64,000 nt of DNA from Rosa chinensis (lineage: Eukaryota; Streptophyta; Magnoliopsida; Rosales; Rosaceae): NCBI RefSeq assembly GCF_002994745.2, contig NC_037092.1, positions 19,087,501 through 19,151,500 on the forward strand. The letters are read 5' to 3'. The translations under genes were made by a program, and so were the position numbers. Below, piece after piece: positions 39,456-54,680 of the stretch. The notes below the pieces were generated by a model. That model did no database searches and was not told the origin of the DNA. It saw only the letters and a list, made by a program, of their open reading frames with translations. Position 1 is the stretch's first letter, and each line of letters begins with the position of its first letter.

Positions 39456-40576
39456 GTAAGATGATGTAGGTTGCAATTTTTACTGTTACTGTGTATGAAA
39501 GTGTTGAAAATGTGATTGCATTGGGAGAGAGAGAAGGACGAGGCTGAGAAGAGAGAAAGGGAGAGTTTAGGTTTTTGGTGAGATGGTGGCCGGAAGTGGT
39601 GGTCTCCGGTGATGGCAGAGGAACAGAAGAAGAAGAGAGGTCGAGGGAGAGAGAGAGAGGCCGTGCGGCCAGGAGAGAGGGAGAGAGGGAGGGAGGGGGA
39701 GAGAGGGAGAGAGAGAGAGAGAGAGTATGAAAAAAGGGGAGAAAAATTAAAAAAAATAGAAGAAATAAAAATAATAATAATAATAGAAAATTGGTGGTAG
39801 AATAGTCATTTTATACCTGTTTTGGACATGTTGTGTGAGAATTAGAAAGAATAAAGACTCTATCCAGTTTAATTTGAAAGACAAGGGACTAAACTGTTTT
39901 TCAGGCAAAAGTTCGAGGAGTAACAAGTATTTAATCCTTATTAAATCGTGATTTGTTGAAAATTTAGGACTTATGAGCTATTTAACATGCTGTAGAATAA
40001 TGAACAATAGAGAAAGAGAGGAGAGAAGCTTGAAATTGGGATTTGTTTCCTTTTGGAATGTTTTGAGCATTTGTTTTGGGGCCTCAAAATTTTTTTAGCC
40101 TTGAGCCTCCAAACTCACAGGGCCGGCCCTGTTGCTGATTGTAGTTTTTGTAATTGGCATCTAATATGTACTTACAACAAAGTGGGTCAGCGAAAATATG
40201 TTTTGGGGTTTATCGCGGCATTCCACTTTTTAACATTTTTTCATACTTCACTACTACTCCACTCCACTATTAAGCAATAAGAAGTGGAGTGCAAATGAAA
40301 AAGAAGTGTCAAAAAACTCAAAATCACTACATTATGAAGTTAAATTAGTGTCTTTGAATTCTCTATTAATACCACTCAATTTTTTTTCTCCTGTTTTGTC
40401 GATGGGCTCAAATGAATAAAACCCAAATCAGCATGCAACAGGCCCGGTATGAAACTAAAAACTGATATTACATGCAATTGAAGCTTCTGCTTTGTTTTAT
40501 TTATTTATTTATGCTGCAATCTCAAGACCTACAATGAGCTAGAACTCAGCAACAATGTACTAGTGCCTCTAAGGCT

Positions 40577-43860
<3,284 letters not shown>

Positions 43861-43944
43861 GATTAAGGTCAAGTATTGTCTACTGCCCAAAATGCCTTAG
43901 AAAATCCTAATTTATAGTGCAATACCAATTATAAAAATGAAATC

Positions 43945-44215
43945 TATCTTCTACTTTCATGATGTGCCAAATAAGATGATGCAGTCGGAAGTAACCTGGG
44001 TTTACAAGCAATAAACCCTCAATAAGAAGCTTGTAAACCCTCAATAAGAATTCTGGAGTCCACCAGAGCTAAATGAGAAAACTCTCAATCTATCTTCTAC
44101 TTTCATGACGTGCCAAACAAGATGACGCAGTCGGAAGTAACCTGGGTTTACAAGCAATAACCCTCAATAAGAATTCTGGAGTCCACCAAAGATAAATGAG
44201 AAAACTCTCAATTTG
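43945..44215. repeat. Tandem duplication, about 130-150 bp unit
   Basis: 'ctatcttctactttcatga.gtgcc ... ggaagtaacctgggtttac ... gagaaaactctcaat' occurs twice. The first copy also has an internal 22 bp duplication ('aagcttgtaaaccctcaata'). Confidence 0.88.
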
Positions 44216-45432
44216 ATTGATAATTTGACGAAAGATAAGTTCTGCAAGCATTTAAGGTTACTTATATATGGGAAAAGAAAGCCTAGGGCGACTAAGAATG
44301 AAACCTACAAAACAAATCCAAAACAAATTAGAAAACCGAAAATTCTAAAAAATAGTAAATTGCAGTTTTGAGACCCGAAACGATCCCTAAAACCCGAAAT
44401 AGCCCATATGTCGTGGCAAAGCCCACACGGGTGGTTTTTGATTCTATTGGTAAGTGAATTATTTCTAAATGATTGCAAGGATAAGCAATAGAAAAGTTTG
44501 TTTTCTTGTACTATTTAAATTAAATTGGCATTGTATTGTGTGACTATATCTTTAAACCTCTCTTCACTGCTAGGAAAGGTTTTTGAAAACATTGATAAGT
44601 GATCAGTTTGGGAAGCCAATTCCAAGTCTGAACTAGGTTTGATATATACTTTGTTTCGAGTGAAGTACGCATGTTAGTGTTAATCGGACAATTTTAAACT
44701 GACTTAATGGACTATGACTCATTGCCAACCCAAGTGTATCTTCTTCTTCTTTTTTTTTTTTTTTAAATCCCCAAGTGTATTTTCTTTGTTCATTTAAGAT
44801 TTTAGAGGACTCCCTTTTCTTGTGATTCCTCCCTTTCCTAGCTTTTACAGATAATAACTTTTGAAAATGTTGAAAAGTTGCATTTATTGCTAGGATTTAG
44901 TAATTGTATGTTGACTTTTAATCAAGGAGGATTATATTCCTCTCATTGTATCCCTTTTCGGTACCTATTTTTGTCAAACACCTCCTTTGCTTGGATATAG
45001 GTAGCTTGATTAGTTTGACTTGGAGCAGATCTTGTTGGTTGTGTTTCTCAATATAAATGGCCTTTTTTTTTCCCCTTTCCAAAGTCATCTTGAGGCTGGA
45101 ATTTAACAGGGATTGGGCTGTTTTTACATGTACTAGAGTATAACCGCTTAATCAATTTTCCCATTGTATATAATATGGTACTGTAGATTGGGATGTTCTC
45201 ATATTTATCGTGAGGGTAACATATGCATGGTTGTAGATTCTATGGCAAATTTGGGTTTGAATTATTCTTCATTGCAGTGGTTTTCTTCCCCACCTTATGT
45301 GATCTGGCTACCATTGCATTATGATTCATTGGGTTATCCCTATCAACGCGGTTAACGGGATTGTACCTCAAATCTTGGGTTTTTGTATTCTTCTTTTTTA
45401 GGAGAGGTTTTGGTCTAGTCCCCCTCTCCCTT

Positions 45433-45468
<36 letters not shown>

Positions 45469-46196
45469 TAATATTAAGTGGAGAGACGGGCGGTGGGTTT
45501 CCGGGTGTAGTGGTCCTCTCCTCTTATGAGGAGGGTAGGAGCTTTGCGCAATGACCACTAACGAGGGGCTGATATCGCCTAAACCTCTTTTAATTAAAAA
45601 AAAATAATAATAATATAGTACTGCCGATGTTGTTACATGGTCATTGGGAATTTATGGTGAGGACTTCATTTTCATATATATAAAGACTACAAGATCAAAG
45701 CGAAACAAAAGGTATGAGCCTTTGTTTGGTCTAAAGTTACAACACCAACTTTAACTATTAGCAACTTACCTTGTATTAATTTAAGCTACACTTGAGCCTT
45801 ACATGAATGTTTGGTCTAAAGGTATGAGCCTCTATTTTGTTCCTGGTGTCATTCCCTTTCCGGAAAGGTATAACAATCACGATTCGGACATCGAATGCCA
45901 AATTTGCAGCAAACCAGGTTTTCCTTTTTCACGATTGAGCTATTCTTCAATCCTTGTTGCCAACTGTTCTACATCACAAGAAAAATAAATTTTAGTTAGA
46001 CAATAAAAAATAAAAAAATAAAAAGAAAATAGGACGAAAAATTAAGGTGACAGGTTGTCTTTTGGATTAGTTAGATTGCAATAATCTTAGAAGACTTTGG
46101 CTCTATGAGAGATTCCTGGAAAATGCAATAGAAGACTTTGACTCATCACTCTAGGATCCCATGGAATAAATTTTAGTCATCTCTCTTGAACATGTC
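44216..46196. other. Block-B-specific insertion plus duplicated flank, unclassified
   Basis: Block A continues directly from 'ctttcatgacgtg' to 'acaagaaaaataaatttt', whereas here about 1.8-2 kb intervenes (to about 45968). The insert has an AT microsatellite (45436-45465) and a GC-rich segment (45479-45595) with a hairpin-capable 'ctcctcttatgaggag', then an A tract. No coding domains or TSD found. 45968-46196 matches 13655-14080 of block A with a deletion. Confidence 0.5.
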
Positions 46197-47780
46197 TGTT
46201 GAATTTGAATGTTGGTGTTTGTATATTGATCAAGCAAAACATGTACAAGATACAAACTATATAAAGTGGAAGACATAACAAGCCAATGACCAATGGGTCA
46301 AGGACTATGAACATTACCACAAATCACTCCTAAGTCCTAACTATATATGAGCCATAAAACTAGGACCTAGAAGTAAGGAAGCCTTTACTGCATAACTATA
46401 GAGTGAGGAGGAGCCTTAAAACAAGGAAGACTGAAGACTTCTAAACCAGGTAGAGTATGGGAGAAGGTAACCTCTAATTCAGTAGCTTCTAATTTTGCCC
46501 CTAAAGAGGAATCAAGGGAGCTCCTTGAGCAAAGCTTGGACAGCAGACCCTCAAACTTAGCGAAAGCAAGAATCTTGGTAAAATTGTCTGCCAGTTGATC
46601 ACATGATCATGTGTACACTGTTTCAATAAGTTTAGACTGAACCTGATCTCAAACAATGCATGTGACAATCAACCTCAATATGTTTGGTGCGTTTATGGAA
46701 GACTGGATTGGCTGCGATATGCATGGCAGCCAGGTTGTCACAATGTAGAGATATGGGCGCAGTACACAGAATGCCCAAGTCACCCAACAATGCCTTTAAC
46801 CATATGAGTTGACAAGCTATGGATGCCATTGCACGATACTCAGCTTCGGCACTAGAACGAGCAACCACAGTTTGTTTTTTACTTTTCCAAGTAACTTGGT
46901 TGCCTCCAATGAAAGTATAGTACCCAGTTGTGGACTTTCGATCAATGGCATTAGCTGTCTAGTCAGAGTCTGAGTAGCCCACAAGGTTGAAGTGACCATT
47001 GTTCTTCATAACAATTCCTCGATCAACTGTGGTCTTTAAGTAGTTAAGAATCCTTTTGACAATCTGTGGATGATGAGTGGTAGGGGAGTGCATGAATTGA
47101 CTGACCAAACTCACAGCACAAGTGAGGTCTGGTCTTGAAATGGTAAGATAGATGAGCTTACTGACAAGGCGTTGATAAACATAAATTTCTGAGAGAGGTT
47201 CTCCTTCAACATCTATTTTAAGTCTGCTACTAAGAGGAGTGCGTGCAGGCTTACTATCCATCATTCCTGCCTTATCAAGAAGATCAACAACATATTTTCG
47301 TTGATTTAAGAATATACGATTTGAGGATTGATCCATTTCAATTCCAAGAAAGTACTTCAATGGTCTAAGATCTTTGATGGCAAAGGTATTGTGCAAGGTT
47401 GCCTTGAGAGACTTAATCTCATCCATATTGTCTCCAGTGATGATTAAGTCATCCACATACACTAGAACAACCAACTTGCCAGCCTTGCCATTTCGAACAA
47501 ACAAGGAGGAGTCTGACTTCGCTTGAAGCTTGAGGCAAGAAAAACCGAACTCAATTTGAAATACCAAGCACGTGGGGATTGTTTCAAACCATACAAGGCC
47601 TTGTGAAGTTTGCACACCATTCCAGCTTCACTTTCACGTGGATGTCCAAGAGGTAATCTCATATATACATCTTCTTGACATCCATTTGGTATAGAGACCA
47701 ACCATAATTCACAGCAACAGATAACAAATCTGTGTTCATTTTAGCAACTAGAGCAAAGGTCTCCTTATAATCAACACTAA
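46197..47780 (-). mobile_element. Copia fragment (reverse transcriptase, RNase H, one LTR end)
   Basis: Minus strand: reverse transcriptase from KETFALVAKMNTDLLS (near 47770) through QMDVKK, YGLKQSPRAWY, YVDDLIITGDNMDEIKS, LKYFLGIEMDQSSN and ARTPLSSRL; then RNase H (VARSSAEAEYRAMA, CDNLAAMHIAANPVFHKRTK) to about 46660. Frames are broken near 47520, 46960 and 46630. The left edge TGTTGAATTTGAATG at 46197 looks like an LTR end. The right side stops abruptly inside reverse transcriptase at the block homology boundary, so 5' LTR, gag and integrase are lost. Confidence 0.85.
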
Positions 47781-47784
47781 GGGA

Positions 47785-48330
47785 AGAATTCATCATGTCA
47801 ATGTGCTGCAAATAATCAAGTTTGGTTCCGAGGGATCAAAGAGACCTCTTGTTCCTGATTTCGTGCCTAATGGGATATTAGGCCATCTCCAACCCTGGGC
47901 TAAGGGGTTGGTATAGCCCAAAAAATATCATTTTTCATCTCCAACCCAAGGCTATGCTATAACAAAAACTGATTTGTGGGGCTAAAAGGGCTACGGGCTG
48001 GGCTAAACATAGCCCTGTGTAAAGCCCTTGAGCTTCTTCTTCGTGGAGACCACGCTGGTGGCCCAAAATTCTGATCAACAAAACCAATGGCTGAGATTAA
48101 ATGGCAAATAATAAAATAACATGGTATTTAAACTTATAGCCCTAAGGGTTGGAGATGGTAGAAATTATAACCTTTACTATTTACATAAATAGTGATTATC
48201 GGGGGCTAAAATTTAGCTTTGGGCTATTTTAGCCCCCCACAGTTGGAGATGGCCTTACATCTCTGGACAGAGCTATTTCCAGAGAGAAAAAACTATTACT
48301 CAGTAGGGATAGGATAAATATGCAAGTAGT
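47785..48330 (+). pseudogene. LRK10L-type kinase remnant, split by a MITE
   Basis: Copy of 15142-15300 in block A (IHHVNVLQIIKF.SEGSKRPLV.DF.PNG), interrupted by a 374 bp MITE at 47881. Only the start of the kinase N-lobe is left; homology ends near 48330, just upstream of the block C receptor kinase. Confidence 0.75.
47881..48254. mobile_element. Tourist-type (PIF/Harbinger) MITE, 374 bp, TSD TTA
   Basis: Terminal inverted repeats GGCCATCTCCAAC / GTTGGAGATGGCC, flanked by TTA at 47878-47880 and 48255-48257. The block A copy at 15240-15242 is the unfilled site (gggatattacatctc). The interior has several inverted 'gggctaaa/tttagccc' motifs. A TTA TSD and this TIR style define a Harbinger-derived MITE. 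Confidence 0.93.
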
Positions 48331-49954
48331 GCAGGGTCGCGTGAAAATCATATGGCCCCACCAAAAGTATAATTCGGAGTACCTAAGACGTTTCGCCGCC
48401 TTTAAAGTCTTCCATGAACTTTCTACTGAAACTCGGACTTGTTTATTTTGTTTGAAATCATCGAATTTTCAAATAATTAAGGCACCCTTGACCCTCCATA
48501 CCTTACCTTAATTTACTGGTCATTCAAGGTTAACAGCATTCCAATGATCAACTTATTGTGCTTGCTCATCAGTTTCTCAAGCTTCTGTACCTGTCATGGT
48601 GTAGGCGTGCAGTTGCACTGTTCATTGGAGACACGCTTTATAAGGCTCGAGGAATTGAGGGGAAGCCCTCAATTTCTCGAGCTTTATGGTCTCCGCTTCG
48701 GGGGAGTTTACGTTGGGCCAGGGATGAAATTAGGTTTACGTGATGGTCTAACCAGCAACACTATGTCGATTTGGAGTTGGCGGGAAAGTCAGAACAGCCC
48801 GGGGCCAGGGTCTTTCAGCCTTTATTGGGATTCCGGCACACGCCAATTGCAAGTTAGAAGAAACGGGGATCTTTGGTGGACTAGCGAACCATACGAGTAT
48901 GCTCATTTCCGTAATAAATCCAAGGTCTACAATTTTAGCGTGGTTTCATATGAGAATGGAGACTACTTCAGTTACACTGTCGTTGGTGATCCAAATGGCA
49001 GATCAGCCTGGGTGCTGGACACAGGTGGGGAGCTTTATGAAGTTATCTATAACATTTCTATTGCGTCAGCAGGTCACTGTGATGGCTATAAAAATGGGAC
49101 AATATTTAAGTGTATTTAGTTATGCATCTATTATAGCTGCCACTTGCAACTTCTCTAATGAAAATAAGCTCGGAGAAGGGGGTTTTGGACCTGTTTATAA
49201 GGTAAGGCTTTGAATAATGCAAGTGAATCATTATTTGAAAAGCTATATGGTTATTACTTCTTCTTCTTTTGCGAACAATATATATTCAGGAGAAATTGGT
49301 GATTGGAAAAGATGTAGCAGTGAAAAAGCTTTCAAAACGTTCAGGGTAGGGAATATATGAGTTGACGAATGAATTGATACTTATATATGAACTCCAGCAT
49401 ACAAACCTTGTCCAGCTATTTGGATTTTGCATTCATGGTGAAGAGAGGATGTTGATATACGAGTACATGCCAAACAAAAGCTTGGACTACTTTTTATTTG
49501 GTTGTTACCTTAATCTAACTCTTTGCTTAATTACTTGATTCAATTCCATTTATCTATTTGTCATCTGATTTAATCTAATTGTACCAATTGGACAGATTCA
49601 ACTAGATGCCAGCAATTAGACTGGAACAACCGTTTCAGCATAATTGAAGGAATTGCTCAAGGTTTACTTTACTTGCACAAATATTCCAGAATGAGAGTAA
49701 TTCATAGAGATTTGAAAGCAAGTAATGTTCTACTTGATGAAAGCATGAACCCCAAAATTTCCGATTTTGGAATGGCAAGGATTTTCACGAATGATGAACA
49801 AGAAGCAAATACTATGAAGATTGTTGGGACACGGTAAGCAAACAGTTCTGATATTTTGCTTTTGGTTGTTAAGCATCCATTTGTTAATGTAGTTGTACTA
49901 ACATAGTCTTCTTCTCCTTTTGGTGCAGTCACTACAAGAGAAAATGTCATCGGC

Positions 49955-50750
49955 GACAACCCAAAGTTGTCGTAAAAAGTCAAAATTTCTCGCTGAATTG
50001 AAAATGCGACGACTTTGGGTTGTCGCAACCAGTTGTCGCCTTATGTGTTTTACTGATTGTCAAAAGCGACGAAATTACACGGTTGTCGCTTTTCCGATAT
50101 GTGACGCAATTGGTTCCTCGCATATCACAACTTGTGACACTCACAAATGTGTTACCAAAAACTATATGCGAGACTTTATATTTGTCACTGTTTTTAATAT
50201 ACGAGGCTTTGTTTACGTCGCATATTCCATATGCGAGGTTTGGATGTTTGTTGCTATTTTCAATTGGCGACGCAATTCGTTCCTCGCATATGACATCTTG
50301 CAAGACAAGAGAGTGCGTTACAGAATGCTATAAGCGAGACTTTATATTTGTTACAATTTCCAATATAGGAGGCCTTGTTTACGTTGCATATTCCATCTGC
50401 GAGGTTTATATGTTTGATCGAAAATTTATATGCGAGACTTTTTTTTGTTGCAAAAAATAACTGCGAGGTTTCATTTTTGTTGCATATATTGATATGCGAC
50501 ACATATGCATTTGTTGTAGAAAATGATATGCGAGGCTTATTGTTTGTCTCCTATAGTTTCGTCGAGGAACTTATTGCGTCGCATATTGAAAAAACGACAA
50601 CCCTGTTATTTCGTCGCTTTTGACAATCAGTAAAACACATTACGCGACAACTAGTTGCGACAACTCAAAGGTGTCGCATATTTAATTAAGCGAGAAATTT
50701 AGTCTTTTTACGACAACTCTGAATTGTCGCCAATATCTTTATAAAGATAT
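49955..50750. repeat. CACTA left subterminal repeats
   Basis: Many short direct and inverted copies of cgacaac, gtcgc, gcgagac and tcgcatat. Such arrays are the usual binding sites for the accessory CACTA protein (TNPA-type). Confidence 0.85.
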
Positions 50751-51134
50751 GTCAAATTAGCATAGTTGTCGAAAATATAAAATGCAAGAATAAATATTTG
50801 TTGGAAAATATAAAATGCAAGAATAAATATTTGTTGAAAAAAATAATAAGCCAGATCGCATATAATGATTTGCAACATATGCAAAAGAATCATTGTTTGT
50901 TGCAAATGACTTTAAATGAGACTGGATTGTTTGTCTCATTTGATAATTATTTATTTAAAAATTTCAAAATAATTTGAATATTTAAAAAATTAATTTTTTT
51001 AATATTAATCAAAGATTTATTAAATCATAAATCAAATAGAGTTTACAAAATTCTACCCACAAAATAATAATAGCTAATAAAAAGAAAAATTGTTTGCCAA
51101 GCTAGACTAGCTAAATCCTAATCCAAAAAATAAA

Positions 51135-53001
51135 TCACAAATCTTCCTCCAAATCCTCTGTTTCAGAATTATCTCCATTGTTTTGGACACCGTCTTCATC
51201 TCTTCCAAAGACATCATCTTCTTCACTGTTGGGTACTACGATATTCATGTCAATGTTTTCTGTATCAGCAAAACAGCCTCGGCTATTCATCAGGAACTTC
51301 TTCAACATTGTCATTAGTTGTGCATTTTGTGACCGCATAGTGTCCACAGTTGATTCAAGCTTCTTAACTTTATCTTGCATTACGTTCATCTCAGAACTCA
51401 CAGCTGTTGAAGATGTAACAGTTGGAAGCTCCATGCGAGGAAACGAGCCTAAACCACGAACTCTTTTTCCCTTCCTTCCACACTCTTCAGCCATGATTGG
51501 AATCTCATCACGCGCAGTAACTTGTACAGATTCTGGTGGAGTACCCTCTGGTGCCTCTAGGGTTAGTTTCTCCTTATGCTCTTCTCTCTTATTTTTCAGT
51601 CGATCCTACAAAAATAAAATATAAAAACAAAAATAAATATGTTATTTACTTATATATTTAAATAGTAATTATTTTCCCAAAACTAATAAGACTTTAACCA
51701 CATTGATAACAATACTTACATATTTATCACGTGCAACATCACTAACCCAATTGCTATTTGAATCTTGATACATAGCTGCCCAATTGTCTATGAAAGACAA
51801 AGGATTGCCCTCCTGCAATTTAAAAAAATCTCCCAAATTAACAATTATTCAAGATAACATTTGAATTAACTCACTCGAAACTCATAAAATTTACCTTGGC
51901 TGTCCTCAAAGCATGTTGAATGAAAGGCATAGCTCCGCCACGATGCGTACTCCTTTGTCTCTTTCGGCTAGTTGAATTCTTCTTGCATTTATCCTTTATA
52001 AATATTGTGAGGTTAATTATGTACTCTAAAATTTTTAATCAAAGCATAGAACTGTAATATTATTTCTTTTAGAAAAACATACAACAATAAAAATATTTTG
52101 AAAAAATAAAGGAGTGAAGAATACATACAATATATTTTGGATCGGTGTAGAGTTCATCACATAGCCAATGCCACTCCTCTGTCGATCTCTCACCCCATAG
52201 ATCAGGTGGAGGAAGTGTGGCTCGTCCTCGAACAGATGTGCCACATTTTTGGTAGTGATCGTGCAACTTCCACTTGAATTGAGTATACGCCGAGCGCATC
52301 TTATCATCCACAAAATAGATAATTTTTGGATGTTCTATTTCCACGTCAAAGTGTACCTAATTAAGAATAAAAATAATATAGTATGTTAGGAACAAAAACT
52401 ATTAACTTTGCATTAAACCACTGACTTAAACTTACCGTCAATCCCTCTCGTAGTGTCCTCTTAATATCTCCTGAAATCTTATTCCATCCGCGGTAACATA
52501 CCGGAGCTCGACTTCGAACCTCAATCCCTATAGCGGTGGTGAACTTCTTATTGCTGTACTCAGTATTTGGGACCCAATGCTCCTGGTCAAATATTATCTC
52601 CACCTTCTTGTTGCCATTGCTAGCAATCATCTCAATCATACCTTTCCCAGTTGTTTTGCCACGTGTTTTTTTCAATTCAGCAGGGGTAGAGGAATTCTCT
52701 GCATGATTAGATAAAAAGAATGAGAAGATAGAAAGTGAAATTAATATCTTATATATCAAACCATCGTTAAGGATAACAAGTGACATGCATTTACGTCTTT
52801 ACCTGAGTTGTGAGCTGTAGGATGTTGATCAGCTTGTGGCTCTTCAAATGGCAGTTCAGTTGTTGTGGTTGTTGCATAAGAAGTTGCTGTCAGTGCTGGT
52901 TGTGATGGTAGCTGAGAAGCTGATTTGGATGCTCTTCTTGTTGCAGTAGCAGGCTTCCTTATCATTTTTCCTCGTCCAAGTTGCAGAGATTGAGAGGACA
53001 T
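51135..53001 (-). CDS. CACTA accessory protein, plant Transposase_24 (Ptta/En/Spm) type
   Basis: Inferred 450 aa from six exons: 53001-52803, 52698-52436, 52356-52129, 51993-51895, 51812-51720, 51605-51135; all junctions are GT-AG and in phase with no stop. Order: Ser/Thr-rich N-terminus (MSSQSLQLGRGKMIRK), Transposase_24 core (RGKTTGKGMIEMIASNGNKK, VCYRGWNKISGDIKRTLREG, IIYFVDDKMRSAYTQFKWKL, LWGERSTEEWHWLCDE), a basic segment (SRKRQRSTHRGGAMPF), then a coiled coil (about 360-400, MQDKVKKLESTVDTMRSQNA) and an acidic tail (SETEDLEEDL). Family members accompany TNP2-bearing CACTA elements and are thought to bind subterminal repeats. This gene may still be expressible. The intervals 50751-51134 and 53002-54560 around it are AT-rich non-coding sequence, the latter possibly with 5'-UTR introns. 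Confidence 0.83.
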
Positions 53002-54632
53002 CTGCAACACATAATAGAAAAGAGTAAAATATACAAAAACTAGTGCATGTGCACAAGTCCACACAATTGAAAACTGTAACTTAGATGAGAGAAGTAGCTA
53101 TAGAGGACTGGGTACTTATACTAAACTATATATATTTTTGGGGCTGTAGCATTAACTTAATCTACATATATACACTGGGGCTTTAGATTAAAAACATTAA
53201 CTGGGGCTTTCAGCCACTAGTTTTGACCTTTAGATTAAAACCATTAATTAAAAACATTAACTGGGGCTTTCTGCCACTATTACTAAAACATAGTATATAG
53301 CAAGAAATAGAACATCAAGAAGCTGCCAATCAAAAAAATAAGAGACTTAGGTAGAACCAAATCAAAAAATAAGATAGAAAATATACTGTTTTGGTGGATG
53401 TGTTTGGTCCTAAACACCTTCAATCTGCAATTCCACAGAAAAGAACACCGATAGTATCAACCAAGTCATTAAAGGAGAAGAACACTCATAACAAGGAATA
53501 TGAAACTCTGTTGCTTCCATTCAAATCTTTAACCCTGTTTTTGCAAGATTAAAGGAACAAGCAGAACGACCAATGTAGGAGAGCTAATTTATACCCTGTT
53601 CAGGACATCATATTCTTGTCTTCCATAATAGATACTAGTCTTAACATTTACCATTCCGTCCTGAACAGCAAGTATCATAAGAAAATGAAGTAACGCAACT
53701 TTGTTGAGAACAGAAACTTGCTAGAATGGTTTAAAAGTGGGACAATTAATGTACGTATATTTATTTGTTACCCAAGCTTATCTTGCTATTGAACAAAACT
53801 TTCTTTCAAAAATTCAATAGAACATCAAGATTACAAATATGATATCCAACTCTATCAAAATTATACATTAAAGTACAACAAGCCATTACTGCCCAGAAAT
53901 CAATCAATAAGTAATCAACTTTCTTTCTTTATCAAAAAAGCATTAAGACATGATCCAAACTCTATGAAAATCACAGTGACATTTATACTCCAGTTTATCT
54001 TCCTATCCAGAAACTTCAATTGCATAGAATTCGCACTATAAGAGTCAGCGTATAAATGATACATGTGAGCCCTTGTTCATGTTAAACTCAGAAAAATTCA
54101 ACCAATAACCCAAAAACATACCTGGAAAATTGAACACCAGAAAACTGAACGAAGAACACCCGTAATCTGCAATTCGACAAAAGAAAAAAACCAAAAGTCA
54201 AATCAAGAAAACACCTTAAAAGAAAAAAATAATAAGATATATACTTAGCAATTTGCAACGGACCCTTCAAAATGAAGATTGCAGAGAAAGAGTCGAAGTT
54301 GATGTTGTGATGAACAGAGCCGATTCCCTTTTATATTGTCATCCATCTCTTTGAAAGGTTCGGAAGAGTCCTAATTAGGACTCCTCTCTTTTCTCTCTAA
54401 ATCCCGCCTACTCTCTCAACATCCCGCCTAATTTTCCCGCTTGTTCGATAGAAGAATAGGAAGGATGGCGTACGAAGATTTCTGTGAGCAGAGAGAGAAG
54501 AACGGGAAGAGATGGAAGAAACGATAAGTTCGTTTTGACAGATAACAATGAAACGTAATCAGAAAGTCAAGAAAAGAAATAAATAAATAGAATCATAACC
54601 ATAATTACCGCATAGATAACTATAATTGATTT

Positions 54633-54680
54633 GATATATTCATAATTATTGATATATTCATAATTATTGATATATTCATA
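54633..54680. repeat. 18 bp tandem repeat (2.7 copies) at the TNP2 break
   Basis: Unit gatatattcataattatt, repeated directly across the point where the TNP2 reading frame ends (stop at 54676-54678). Confidence 0.9.

Noticed and set aside
49980..50623. Several 60-150 codon frames at the CACTA left end
   Set aside because: They overlap in opposite strands and are made of subterminal repeats; no domain resemblance.
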